NCBI GenBank assembly: GCA_048772705.1
Contig: JBLWGC010000143.1
Coordinates: forward strand, 103,969-167,968
Origin: Leidyana gryllorum EB-2025a
Lineage: Eukaryota > Apicomplexa
DNA: 64,000 nt
Reading direction: 5' to 3'
In this document: one piece after another, positions 1-9,608 of the stretch
Numbering within the stretch: position 1 is the first letter of the stretch
How the letters are laid out: every line of letters begins with the position of its first letter
Position numbers and translations under genes: made by a program
Notes under the pieces: model-generated
Told to the model about the DNA's origin: nothing
Seen by the model: only the letters and a program-made list of their open reading frames with translations
The model's database searches: none

Positions 1-2335
1 AGCGGCTCGCCAGCGACATTATTTCTGATCGGGAGACTCCGAGTCCGCCCCCGAAGCCACGACTGCTGAGAAATCCTTCGTCGAGCCCGAGCTTAGTGGT
101 TCTGAGTCCGCCGTCGGATAGTGAACGGCCGCGACCGAATGCTGATGAAGAGAGTCCCATGACGAACAACACGGTGGATCGGCCGAGGGCGTCATTAGAT
201 AGCGACCGTCGCTTGGGTGTCTCGCCAAGATTTGGACAATCAGAGAATTCCCCGAGGACGGAAGTGTCAATGGATTTGGCCCGCAGCGCGGAAGAACTCC
301 AGGAGAGCCGAGAGAGTCGAGAACTGTCAGACGGTCGGAACCGTCAGGCAAGTTTTGCATCATTCGCCCCCCGGGCAGCGATGAGGTCAGACGAGTATGA
401 ACCTCCCCGCCGGCGACGTTTCATGTCCGATTCGGACTCGGATTTCCAACCAGCTGGTCGCAGAGCCCTCCACTCGCTGGACGACATTGAAGAGACGGCT
501 CCCCCAAGTGTGATGATTTCTCAGCCGGGTGAGGAGGGAATGACTCCCATTGAACAGATCACTCCCCGCAAGAACCAGTCGGTGACGTGGCGGCCTAAGG
601 TCGACATCTCGGAGTTTGTCGCGAGGAATACCGAATCTCGTTCCAGCACGCCTTCCCTCTCCGCGTCGAATGCCCAAAGCCAAGGGGCTCGACTGGGGGC
701 ACTTACCACCGAGAATGTACGGCGACACAGCCAGGATCCGGAGTCTCAGAGTGAGCAAGTGGTTCCCGAGGAGAAGTCCGAAGCGGAGTACAGTAAAGCT
801 TCAAAGAAGTCAAACAAGTCAGTGATGAGCTGGCTGGGATTGGGTGGCAAGAGCAAGAAGAACCGACGGAGCTCCACCGGGGATATACAAGTGGCCCAGG
901 AGAGTGTTGAGAGTCCTCCACAGCCACAGTCAGAAGGAGGAGGTTTCGATCGAAGCTCGTCTCCGTCGGAAAAGATGTTGAGGATGGGCCCAAGCAGCGA
1001 ACCATCAGTGATTGGAGAGGGCGAGGATGATGCTCTTCCACCTGAGGCTATGAAAGCGTCCACGGGTACCAAACGCGTTCCCTATGTGCCCAGACCGAGA
1101 CGGCCCAGCTCGAGTTGCCGCATTCTCTTCCAAGAAGACTTTGGTCCAGATGCAGTACCGTTACTGGCTGACTTGTTACCCCGATGGGAGATCACGTGTT
1201 TGCTGTCGCAAGAGGAGAGGCTCACATTGGAAAGACTCGCAGAAGTCCAGCACTACGCAGCAGACGAACTTGTGTACAAAACTGGAGAGCCGATGACCCA
1301 TTTGATCTGTGTTCAGAACGGCAGGTTACAGGGGCTCGAATGCGCTCTTGATTCGGTGAGTGTTCATGACGCCTATCGTCGCTGCTTTGGTATGAATGGA
1401 ACTTGTTGTGTTCAGGAGCTCGTGGATTCCAGCAGAGATGGTGGATCCGCGGAACAGGTGATGGAGGACTATCGTCCGGCGGACATGGTGTTCGACCGCG
1501 AGCTCGCAGAGTGGATCACTAAGCGCCCCGATGACGCGGCACCTCCGGAAGTACCGCTTGACGTCCGAGCTCACGAGGACAGTGTGGTGTGGCGCATTCC
1601 GGTGGAAGGAATCCGCAACGCTGTCGAAAGGAGCCGACGGAGAGTAGTGGTTCAGCTCGCGAAGCGACTGAGGAGCATTGGACCTCTGAAGAATCTGACA
1701 AGTGAAGAGCTTCTGGGAGTTGCCAACAGCTTGAGGCCCCGTTTGATGTGTCAGGCTGGAAGTTTGTTAGGTGGTGACAAAATATCAACCCGATCCTTCT
1801 GGTTAGTCTGGCAAGGGTGTATGGTGGCAACGGATCCGACAAATGAGCGGATGGAGCAATACCACCAGCATGATGTGTTCGGATTGGAGGCGTTTGTGGA
1901 GAATCAACCACCCGCGCAAGTTGATTTGTCTGCTCAAGAACATCCTACAATTGTGTTTAAAGTGACTGTGGAGGATGTTGAGAACGCCGCTCGCGAAAGT
2001 CTGGATACGATTTGTGCACGGTGAGCAGTGTCGGTGCTGAGACGCACAGTAAATGTTTCGTTCTCAGGTATCCTTCAAAAGAGTCCGATATACCGTCAAT
2101 GATGGCATCCATGGAATCGGTATCAGTTATCGGTGATGCATATAAACGTGATAGGAAGAGGAAGGGGTTGGCCGGTGTGTTAAGCAAGCCAGCCAAACTA
2201 CTGGGAATGAAATCGTCCAAACCAACCTCCAAGAGTGTGGTTGGATCTCGAAGTAAAGCGCCCCCACGGCGATCTTCGGGGAAGATTCGGGGATCAGATG
2301 ACGGATTGAGGGCCGTTACTGAGGAGAGTAATTGA
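1..2335 (+). CDS. Protein with two degenerate cyclic-nucleotide-binding-like domains (5' truncated)
   Basis: The reading frame is already open at the left edge, so the N-terminus lies outside the window. A 47-nt intron (2021-2067, GTGAGC...CTCAG) joins the long exon to a short basic C-terminal exon ending at 2335. The first ~350 residues seen are Ser/Arg/Pro-rich and probably disordered. A first cNBD-like fold follows at about 1150-1420 (LLSQEERLTLERLAEVQHY, then a glycine-containing turn near NGRLQG). A second lies at about 1660-2015, preceded by an AKRLRSIGPLKNLTSEELL helix typical of linked cNBDs. The phosphate-binding cassette is degraded: the second domain has FGLEAFVENQPPAQVDL, with Gln where the cyclic-nucleotide-binding Arg normally sits. 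I infer a PKA-regulatory-like or scaffolding fold that probably does not bind cNMP. Family assignment is by pattern only. Confidence 0.62.
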
Positions 2336-2379
2336 GCGTTTTTTGATGGGAAAGTTACGTCTTTTTATTTGAACATAAC

Positions 2380-3147
2380 ATGATCTTCACTACTCTGTCC
2401 TTTCTTCTACTCACACAATGTACAGGTGCCCAACTCAAGGTGGGCCGACCACAAGCCGTTGTAATGAGGTCGCCGAGGGCGCCTGCCATACCCACTGAAC
2501 TCATCGTACAGCCCACCTTTGATGGATGTGCGGCGAACATGGATGAATGCTCACGTGTGAATAATTTGCCATCTTTGATTGAATGCCGCGATGCAGTTGA
2601 GCAAGTAGCTGGTTGTGACTTTACCATCAAGTCTCTGCGTGCATTTATCCCACCCACCAAGCAGTATCAGTGCCATTCTCGCTATGTATGGGGAATAGAC
2701 CTCTCCTCACTCAGTGGATACTCACTGGTCAATAATGCTCGTGTCCGTGGTTTATGGGAGCCTGACTGTCAGGAACCTATCTTTGCATTCTCAGCTCGAA
2801 CGCTAAACTGCAGATTGCATGGCGAGACTTTGACACCCTCTTCCATTTCAAAAAGTAGCGAGAAGGGAGATCTTATCATAGAATTTAACGGATTAGATGT
2901 TTCGAATACCACAACATTACTGTTCACACGACCTTCCTGTGCCTTGGACGACAAAGCGCTGAGCCAAGTGGTGCTGAGTCTATCACTCGCAACCACCCCC
3001 CAGAACGAAGGAGCCCCCTATGAAACAATGCTACTCCGGGACGAAATTGACTTTGCTGAAGTGTCGGAAGGAATCAACGCGGCCTTCCTGACCTCCGTAT
3101 CTAGTGGCATCATCAGTGCTGCAATATATGGTGCACTCTCCTACTAA
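2380..3147 (+). CDS. Secreted or membrane-anchored protein of unknown function
   Basis: This is a single-exon ORF of 255 aa starting with an ATG 45 bp after the previous stop. The first ~17 residues (MIFTTLSFLLLTQCTGA) form a clear signal peptide. The mature part has about a dozen Cys and NTT or NAT-like sites, suggesting a disulfide-bonded extracellular or vacuolar domain. The last ~25 residues are weakly hydrophobic and could be a GPI-type or tail-anchor signal, but no dibasic tail follows, so this is uncertain. I recognise no family. Orientation and spacing match the neighbouring + strand genes. Confidence 0.62.
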   Translation: MIFTTLSFLLLTQCTGAQLKVGRPQAVVMRSPRAPAIPTELIVQPTFDGCAANMDECSRVNNLPSLIECRDAVEQVAGCDFTIKSLRAFIPPTKQYQCHSRYVWGIDLSSLSGYSLVNNARVRGLWEPDCQEPIFAFSARTLNCRLHGETLTPSSISKSSEKGDLIIEFNGLDVSNTTTLLFTRPSCALDDKALSQVVLSLSLATTPQNEGAPYETMLLRDEIDFAEVSEGINAAFLTSVSSGIISAAIYGALSY

Positions 3148-3201
3148 CGAAAAACCAACCCCCCACACTGTTTGTGCTCATAGCAAAGAGCGCACCCTAA
3201 G

Positions 3202-3471
3202 ATGCCGGAACCACGAGCGGCACGCGATATGGAACCAGGTGATCGACAGACACTGCAGGATCTGTGTCAGCCACTCGGCGTTATTTTGCGGGACCGGCCG
3301 TTGCTGAAACGGTTCGGACAAGCTATGATTATCGGAGGCCTGACAACTTATGTCCCAGGGCTCGTGTTGCTACCCTCAAAGCGAGCCAGACACGGCGCCT
3401 TCATGTTTGGGGCGGGGGTAGGTTTCGGATGGACTCTTCGAAACCTTACGTTCGTTGCCGAAGACGTTTGA
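3202..3471 (+). CDS. MIC10: Mic10-like MICOS subunit (cristae junction protein)
   Basis: This ORF encodes 89 aa, close to the usual 75-100 aa of Mic10. A soluble N-terminus of ~34 residues is followed by two short hydrophobic segments joined by a basic loop (LPSKRARHG). The first segment has RFGQAMIIGG, and the second has FMFGAGVGFGW, matching the GxGxGxG oligomerisation motif of Mic10 membrane segment 2. The basic loop followed by this glycine ladder is the family hallmark. Mic10 bends the mitochondrial inner membrane at cristae junctions as part of MICOS. The assignment rests on size, topology and the glycine motif, because the family is short and divergent. The alternative is an unrelated two-TM protein. 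Confidence 0.68.
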   Translation: MPEPRAARDMEPGDRQTLQDLCQPLGVILRDRPLLKRFGQAMIIGGLTTYVPGLVLLPSKRARHGAFMFGAGVGFGWTLRNLTFVAEDV

Positions 3472-3570
3472 ATTCGATGCTGAAGGCATGATCTGTAGGT
3501 GCGTGCGATTGTGTTCGATCGAACTTTTTTGGCATTCTGCGTTTGTCCACGAATTGGCAAAGATTCATTT

Positions 3571-4205
3571 ATGAAGGTTGTTGAAACACTGAAGTAAGCA
3601 ATTCCAACCTATACCGATCAGTCTCAACGTAGCAAGATAGCGCAGGCAGAGATTGCCGCAGAGCTGGAAGAAGTTACCAGAGCTACACATCTTGCGTCCA
3701 TCAAAGATTATGAGCACCTTATCAAAAACACGGAAGTACATCTTCGGCACCTCTTAGACCAAAACAAAGCTCACCACGACAATTGGGAGAGACACAGAGC
3801 GAACATCAACTCCCTCAAAGTCCATATTGATGCACAGAGGGCCGATCGACAACGTTGTGAGCGTGAGATTCTCCATCTTAAGGGTCAACAGGACTTTCTG
3901 ACTGTCAAACCTGTAAGTGGCTGCGACTCATCTGCGCTTACATGAAACACAGCGGATTCTACCCAATTATCACGAAAAGCTCGCATATTTGCGTGTCGAT
4001 CCGGAGCACGTGTCTGCACAGGTACGGTTCTTCCCCTCGAGAAATATAGTTCGCTTTTCAGATTTCGGAGTTGATCCAGCAGTCAATTGCCGCCAAGCGC
4101 CGAATTCGTCCTGAAGAGTTGGGGCGCTCAGCAACCAAGAAATACCATGGGGAAGCGGGTGACGAAAATAAAAGAGGAGAAACCGCCTGTGAGAGTACAA
4201 ATTAG
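3571..4205 (+). CDS. Small coiled-coil protein, unrecognised
   Basis: I reconstruct four exons: 3571-3593, 3633-3912, 3953-4021 and 4062-4205, separated by 39-40-nt GT-AG introns. The product is 171 aa and stays in frame through all junctions. Residues ~10-100 are rich in Glu, Lys, His and Leu with heptad spacing and few Pro/Gly, predicting a long coiled coil. The segment after it (RILPNYHEKLAYLRVDPEHV) could be a small folded cap. Size and layout recall small IFT or kinetochore coiled-coil subunits, but no specific match is claimed. The last 59 nt overlap the start of the SWIB gene in another frame on the same strand, unless that gene uses its second ATG at 4207. Confidence 0.6.
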
Positions 4206-5196
4206 GATGACATTCAAGTCTTCCTCGCCTTTGAGCCCAAGCGAAGTTCAACCTCGTTCAAGATGCGATACGGTCAAAGCCACCACCCGTGTCAAGCGGC
4301 AGGCCGTTACAGAAACCAAGGACACTGGGGATAAAGGAGTTCGTGCTGGCAGAAGTGCTAAAGCTGGGGCAGAGGCTGCATTGAAACATGAGGTTGTCAA
4401 AGTGAATGGTAGAGGTTCAACGAGTAAAACTGCCCCCCCGGTGGCAGTCTCAAAGGACGTGAGACGTGAGGCTCAGGCGACTAAGGGAGGAGGAAAGCAA
4501 CACGAATCACTTCCTGTAAAGAAGCCAGAGAGCAGTAATCAGGGTGCGGAGAAGGCGACGAAGGAACGAAGAACTTCGAAGAAGTCCGAGAAGAAGAAGA
4601 AAGCCTCGAAGACTCGTAAGCGTACACGCAAGAAGCTGAGTGAGGCGACACGGGACCAACTGCGAGAACGATTGGCAGCCCCATTGCCAATAAGTGAACC
4701 TTTGAGTGCGTTACTGGGCGGCATGGCGGAATGCTCACGTTCCGCTGCGACTAAAGGCGTCTGGGACTACATAAAAGCACATCAGCTGCAGAGTCCTGAT
4801 GATGGGCGAATGGTCCGGTGCGATACTAAGCTCAAGCAAGTGTTTGGTGACGAGGCGTACGTACATATGTTAGAAATCCCCAAACTTCTCAACCGGTGCT
4901 TTGTGGCCAAGAAGGAACCGTTGAACGAAGTTAAGGTGAAGACTGGCGATCAGGGTTTGGTTGAGATCCAGAATCCGGACAGTCCGAACTTTGTTCCGTC
5001 AACGGCTGACTTTGAATCCGCAGTACAAGCCCAGAGAGCGAGTTGTCAGCGGCAACGTGTCGCTGACTATCCAACGGCGAAAGTTCACGACACAGTCCCA
5101 AGGATTCGCAGCCTCTCAGGCGGACTTCTCGCTTCTCCGAACCATTGTCGTAGTACTCGGGAGGCTCCCAAAGTGATCGAGCTCGACAGCGATTGA
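4147..5196 (+). CDS. SWIB/MDM2-domain protein with basic N-terminal region
   Basis: This single exon encodes about 349 aa. Residues ~1-170 are strongly basic (runs such as KKSEKKKKASKTRKRTRKK), which suggests nuclear localisation and nucleic-acid binding. A SWIB domain follows at about 4640-4910: the helix around PLSALLGGMAECSRSAATKG, the conserved VWDYIKAHQLQSPDDGRMV, and a terminal helix near YVHMLEIPKLLNRCF. SWIB domains occur in SWI/SNF subunits, the RNA polymerase I factor UAF30 and related chromatin proteins. I infer a chromatin or transcription role. The ATG at 4147 sits in an ACCATGG context. The in-frame ATG at 4207 begins one base after the stop of the upstream gene and is the alternative start. 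Confidence 0.78.
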   Translation: MGKRVTKIKEEKPPVRVQIRMTFKSSSPLSPSEVQPRSRCDTVKATTRVKRQAVTETKDTGDKGVRAGRSAKAGAEAALKHEVVKVNGRGSTSKTAPPVAVSKDVRREAQATKGGGKQHESLPVKKPESSNQGAEKATKERRTSKKSEKKKKASKTRKRTRKKLSEATRDQLRERLAAPLPISEPLSALLGGMAECSRSAATKGVWDYIKAHQLQSPDDGRMVRCDTKLKQVFGDEAYVHMLEIPKLLNRCFVAKKEPLNEVKVKTGDQGLVEIQNPDSPNFVPSTADFESAVQAQRASCQRQRVADYPTAKVHDTVPRIRSLSGGLLASPNHCRSTREAPKVIELDSD

Positions 5197-5207
5197 AGTG
5201 TCTTGTG

Positions 5208-6797
5208 ATGTCAAGATTACTACTCGTATTCGCGATTACGCTTGCTCTCGGAAGCAGCGGGGATGTACGAGCGCCTGGGCGTTTACTGCAGTATCTGAGT
5301 CCCACGCCGATTCCTGAAGTTCCTCGTGATGAGGTCCCACGGCCGCCTGAACATCTGCATCCGACTAAATCCACTACTTTACCTCCGCGAGCGATGGATC
5401 CCATATTTCAGAATCACGATCTATTTAATTTCCGGCTGAATAGCACTATATTGCAGGGTTTGAACTTGACTGAGAAGGCGGGCAAGTTGGGTCAATTGTT
5501 CGAGGGTGCGGCCAGTGAGTGGGATCGCGCAGGACGGTACCGTTGGCCCATTCGACAAGTGATGAAGGCGTTGGCCAGAGAAGAGACTCTTCCCACCCTG
5601 TTTCCTGGACAGTCGATGCCTCTTCCGTCTATAAGAGATGACATCCTTTGTAACCCGGATGTGACGCCAGGAGGGTGCGCGTCGGCTGGTGATCTGGGAC
5701 GCGCCATTGGTGAACCGATCGCCCAATTGGTATCGCAGACCAACATGTTCCGATATCAACAGTATGCAGGAGACATTCTCCTAAGTTTGCACGTGAGTGA
5801 CGAACAATCAGACGAAAGATGACTGCTTGCGATCGCAGGATCGAGCCACTCGGGGGCTAACTGAGACGATGATCGATACGCTTGAGATGGAGCCCACAGT
5901 GCACACTGTTGAAGAAGTGCTCAAGGGTTTGAAGAAACCAGTCACGGTTCTACGGAAAGACAATCAGTATTGGGCCACATTCAAGAATGTCTCTGAAGGC
6001 CTCTTCTACGGCCCGGCTGACCGTATAGATCGCCCTGCAGAGGAAAGACAGAAAATGAAGGCGGTCAAGAAGAACATCCGACAGAAAGCCTTATGTGATG
6101 TCACTGGCGATCTGCTCGGTGGGTGCGACACCTTTAACAAGACAAACACTGACGATGACGCCGATGCGAGCAGAGTATTCAATCCCATTCCAGTGGGAGG
6201 AAAGCGGAACCCATTGGGTTTCTGGAGTAAGTAGCAGCCGGTTGGCGACTTGAATTCATTCATCTTTCCTCAACAGATCACGTCTATGTTTACGGCTTCG
6301 AATTGTCCTGTCGGGCGCATGGATCGTGCACTGCAGGAACATCCAACCTGCAGCCCGAATTGTTTGACGGAACGTATCAGTTTGATGGTGTGAACCCGGT
6401 CAACGGGTCTCCCGTGTATGTGAAGATCGATCCAGCGCCGATATTTACCAATTTTGGAACTGTCCGGAAGCTTTTCTTGTGGCAAGAACGCACTCCCATC
6501 GCCACAAACGATCAGGGGCCACAAGAAGGTCTGTGGGCGGCGATCACCCCACAGGTCCCTGGGTTTGATCACACTTTCTATGGCAGTAGAGCTCCTTATG
6601 CTTTCTACAGTGGTGTCGACACGCCGTCCAAGTGTCTAAAACCTGAGGATTTCCCGACTTGCGTAAGCAATGATCAGGGCGCGTGGCGATTCGCACGGAT
6701 GACGGCCTCTACCTGCACTGGAGTGACTTATACCAATTTATGTGTGTTCCCATCAAAAGTTATGATATTCCCGACCAAACATCGCGAAGTCATTTAG
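5208..6797 (+). CDS. Secreted protein of unknown function
   Basis: Three exons (5208-5792, 5839-6226, 6277-6797) with 46- and 50-nt introns give a 497-aa protein, in frame throughout. The start MSRLLLVFAITLALGSSG is a clear signal peptide. A Pro-rich stretch follows, then mixed sequence with about ten Cys and several N-glycosylation sequons (NST, NLT, NVS). The C-terminal third (after GFELSCRAHGSC) is Cys-containing and looks like a beta-rich extracellular domain. I do not recognise a catalytic motif or a known family. The gene follows the SWIB gene by 11 bp on the same strand. A cell-surface, vacuolar or secreted role is inference from the signal peptide only. Confidence 0.72.
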
Positions 6798-6853
6798 AAA
6801 CACTGGTGTGTATATCTATATATGTATATAGAGGGAAATGATTCAGCTATGCA

Positions 6854-7759
6854 TCACGTGAACCTTAAATTCGTGCTGAATAGCGGTTGTAACATCTCTG
6901 CTAAACCGCTACCGGCGGTACCGGCAATATTCAGGGCTGTACGGAATACAGCCAAGTTACTGACTTTGGCCCGTAATTCTTGATCGTTGCTTTCAATTAA
7001 ATGGTCCCACATGACTTTCTTTTGGTGCTTCCGCAATTCATCTACAGCGGTCGTTCTGTCCACAATAGTTTGGGGGAAGTGATGGACTGCGACCCCGTGA
7101 GGATTCGCCAGCCCTCCCTGTTGATGGACTATGACAGTATTCGGCGGCCGAGGTGACGCCGAACCTATCACCTGTACCGCCGAACCAGGTACTGCCGCTG
7201 CAGGGTGAGCGGGAGCTCCAGCGATTGTATGTACTGCCGCTGCAGGGTGAGCGGGAGCTCCAGCGATTGTATGTACTGCCGCTGCAGGGGCAATAGGAGG
7301 GGCTGCGAGCGAAGCCGGGTACATTTGCTGTAGCGCGACGAGAGCCTGATGACCGCCCATCTGCCCCCCACGTGATTGGAAGCATTTATTCAATAAACAG
7401 TCGAACTCGTGTTGCTGTAGATTCATATCTTTGAGATCGTTGGCGAACTTCTTGATACGCTCAGCCGTCTTTACCTCCTGATAGAGATTCATATGTGCAG
7501 CAGCGGCTTTCAACTGGTCCTGCTGTACTGGAGGGTTGGCGGGGGCGGGGGCAGGGACCGGGACAGGAACCTGTGATTGTCGAGGGGAAGCGACGGAGCT
7601 GGAATAAGAGTTCAGGAAGGATGAGGTGGTCGAGCTTGAGTTCAGGGAGGATGCAATCAGCACCATATGGGCCAGATCTGTCTTGGGGGACCGATCTGGC
7701 TGTCCTCCTCCCAAGTGGATTGGGATCATATTGTTTTTTTTTTGCAACTTGGCGCGCAT
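6854..7759 (-). CDS. Ala/Pro-rich protein, related to the gene at 8537-9514
   Basis: This uninterrupted ORF encodes about 301 aa if it starts at the ATG complementary to 7757-7759; an internal Met at 7729 is an alternative. A Ser/Pro-rich N-terminus leads to a conserved-looking helical segment (AERIKKFANDLKDMNLQQHE). A low-complexity Ala/Pro/Val section follows with two exact copies of a 14-residue repeat, then a C-terminal helical region (DELRKHQKKVMWDHLIES). The gene at 8537-9514 has the same order: Ser-rich, KDLEEQ-type helix, Ala/Pro-rich linker, C-terminal helix. I infer that they are diverged paralogs. No domain is recognised. The start codon lies one base from the archease start on the opposite strand. 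Confidence 0.6.
   Translation of the reverse strand: MRAKLQKKNNMIPIHLGGGQPDRSPKTDLAHMVLIASSLNSSSTTSSFLNSYSSSVASPRQSQVPVPVPAPAPANPPVQQDQLKAAAAHMNLYQEVKTAERIKKFANDLKDMNLQQHEFDCLLNKCFQSRGGQMGGHQALVALQQMYPASLAAPPIAPAAAVHTIAGAPAHPAAAVHTIAGAPAHPAAAVPGSAVQVIGSASPRPPNTVIVHQQGGLANPHGVAVHHFPQTIVDRTTAVDELRKHQKKVMWDHLIESNDQELRAKVSNLAVFRTALNIAGTAGSGLAEMLQPLFSTNLRFT
7189..7290. repeat. 42-bp in-frame tandem repeat (about 2.4 copies)
   Basis: Two identical 42-bp units (7189-7230 and 7231-7272) and an 18-bp partial third unit lie inside the Ala/Pro-rich coding region. The period is a multiple of three, so each unit adds 14 residues, AAAVHTIAGAPAHP in register. Perfect identity indicates recent duplication. 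Confidence 0.9.
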
Positions 7760-7760
7760 A

Positions 7761-8496
7761 ATGGCGGCCAGAGAAGAAGATGAGTATGTTGTTCTCCACG
7801 GGTACAAAATAAGACGTCGTCGAGAACGCAGCCACACAGACGAGCTCGCTGACGGGCTCCAACCGGACGTTCAAGCCGCCTCCAAAGAGTGTGGTGGTGA
7901 TACTACTGCCGTTGAGGGGGATGTCACGGAATGCCTTCAGTTGACGCAGTGGGAGTATCACGATCATACGGCCGACATCCGGCTGCTGAGCATTGGTTCT
8001 TCCTTCCCAACGGCCCTTATCAGTTTGGGGCTGGGGATGTTCAATTATATGACCGACATCACTTTGGTGGAGCCAAAGGAACGTCGGGAGATCACTGCGA
8101 CCGCCGATAGTATTGATATGTTGGTGTGGCACTTCCTCGATGAGTTGTTATATTTGTATGGGAGCGAGTACTTTATCGCGACTAAATTGGGTATCAAACG
8201 TCTTTATCGCCGGCCGACCGCGAATGATCAATTGGCTATCGATCTTGACGTCCCGGTGGAGAACAATTCGCAAGCCGACGGCGACAACGCCTATAGGCTC
8301 GTTGTCACTGCGCTGGGGGAAAAGTTCGATCGTGAACGCCACTCACAGGGTGAGGTGCTTCTTTGTGGTCGCCGTTGCCGCCAATGAGCAATTTTCATTC
8401 TTAGGAACGGAAATTAAAGCTATCACTATGCACGACATGTTGATCACAAAGCGTGATGATGGGTCTATATCTTTAGAAGTACTGTTGGACATCTAA
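7761..8496 (+). CDS. ZBTB8OS: Archease (activator of the RtcB RNA ligase)
   Basis: Two exons (7761-8349 and 8405-8496) with a 55-nt intron give a protein of about 226 aa. After a ~60-residue N-terminal extension the archease core begins with WEYHDHTADIRL. It continues through MFNYMTD, a HFLDELLYLY segment and, across the splice junction, HSQGTEIKAITMHDM, ending in the conserved hydrophobic LEVLLDI. His-Thr-Ala-Asp near the start is the family signature. Archease helps guanylylate RtcB, which ligates tRNA exons and, in animals, XBP1 mRNA. The intron falls inside the conserved G-T-E motif, and only the spliced form restores it, which strongly supports the model. It shares a start region with the divergent Ala/Pro-rich gene. 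Confidence 0.93.
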
Positions 8497-8536
8497 TATT
8501 GTGGTGAGAAGAAAAAAATCATTGAAGTGATAATTC

Positions 8537-9514
8537 TCAAGCAGTCGGTGCAGTCAACTTGTCGGCACTGTCCAGAGATTCCTTGAGGTCGTTCAAGAAC
8601 AGCCGGTCACCTGGTAAACGCGATCCGGCAAACCATGTCTCGTAGATACGTCGAGCTGTCTGAGCCTTCATATCGTAAAGCTTGCTAAGGTGCTGCTGAT
8701 TTTGTGCCTCGAAGAAGGCTCGCAACGTATCCATATCGGCTGTGCTTGGCTGTTCCATTGTCTGAGGCACCAGAATAAGGGGACTGGCTCCCACCAATGT
8801 GGTAGCCGTACCGACCGGGACAGCTGCCGTGGTGGCAGCGACAGCCGCCGCAGCCGGTGCTGCAGCAGGTTGCACAAGCATTTGTCCAACCAGTTCTGCG
8901 GCTGCGGTAGGCGAAGGTGTGGGAGGTACCGTGACGACCCGAGCGTTTGCGGGAACAGCGGGGTTGAGCATCGCGGTAGGCGCAACCTGGGCAGCTCCAG
9001 GTGCAGGAGCTGCAGCAGGCGGAGCCGCCAGAGCGAGGTGGGCAGCTGGTGCGAATCCCCAGGCGGCCATGGGCGCCGTGGCACCAAACATGGCTGGTGA
9101 ACGCGTCATCGAAAAGTTGTTCTTCGGGCGTCCCAACAGATTCTTCAACATTGTTCTCTTTCGGCACTGCTCTTCCAAGTCTTTAGCAAACTGGGCAAAC
9201 TCTTGTGCTCTTTGCTTATGTCCGAAAAGTGATGTCGCTACGGCTGTTTGACAGAGTTGTGAGCGAGTGACCGTTGTCGGGGGAGGTAAGGTGTACAGTG
9301 CGGGGCCGTTCATGGCCTTCTCTGAATAGTGGACAGACATACTGGATCCCGACCCAGAAGACGACGACGAGCCACTGGCACTTCCTGAGCTTCCCGCTGA
9401 TCCAGAACTGGCGGAAGTGGAAGATAGCGAGTTACCAGCGACGAGAACATGAAGCAACTCTGCTCCTTGGAAAGACTTATCTTCCTTGACGCTGACACGG
9501 GGAATGACAGTCAT
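8537..9514 (-). CDS. Ala/Pro/Ser-rich protein, related to the gene at 6854-7759
   Basis: This uninterrupted ORF encodes 325 aa. It has a Ser/Gly-rich stretch at residues ~28-60, a charged helical block (QEFAQFAKDLEEQCRKR), a ~130-residue Ala/Pro/Val linker, and a C-terminal helical region (YETWFAGSRLPGDRLFLND). The same architecture appears in the minus-strand gene 0.8 kb away, with the archease gene nested between them. I infer a tandem duplication around archease, followed by strong divergence. The function is unknown. Low-complexity sequence makes distant matches unreliable. It ends 40 bp from the convergent archease stop. Confidence 0.62.
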   Translation of the reverse strand: MTVIPRVSVKEDKSFQGAELLHVLVAGNSLSSTSASSGSAGSSGSASGSSSSSGSGSSMSVHYSEKAMNGPALYTLPPPTTVTRSQLCQTAVATSLFGHKQRAQEFAQFAKDLEEQCRKRTMLKNLLGRPKNNFSMTRSPAMFGATAPMAAWGFAPAAHLALAAPPAAAPAPGAAQVAPTAMLNPAVPANARVVTVPPTPSPTAAAELVGQMLVQPAAAPAAAAVAATTAAVPVGTATTLVGASPLILVPQTMEQPSTADMDTLRAFFEAQNQQHLSKLYDMKAQTARRIYETWFAGSRLPGDRLFLNDLKESLDSADKLTAPTA

Positions 9515-9608
9515 GCCGACAAAATAGATCGATCCTTTTTAAAAAAAAAGTATGCTACTAGATATCGATCTCGGACGACATAGTATTTTTTTGTTCTGAT
9601 ACTTCGCA
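9515..9608. promoter_or_regulatory. Short divergent promoter region
   Basis: The 94 bp between two head-to-head start codons are A/T-rich, including a run of nine or more A. They contain GATCGATC and GATATCGATC palindromic elements. By position this must hold the 5' UTRs and promoter elements of both the Ala/Pro-rich gene and the F-box gene. No specific factor site is identified. Confidence 0.45.

Noticed and set aside
8799-9251. 150-aa Ala/Gly-rich ORF on the + strand
   Set aside because: Antisense of the Ala/Pro-rich linker of the 8537-9514 gene; composition alone explains it.
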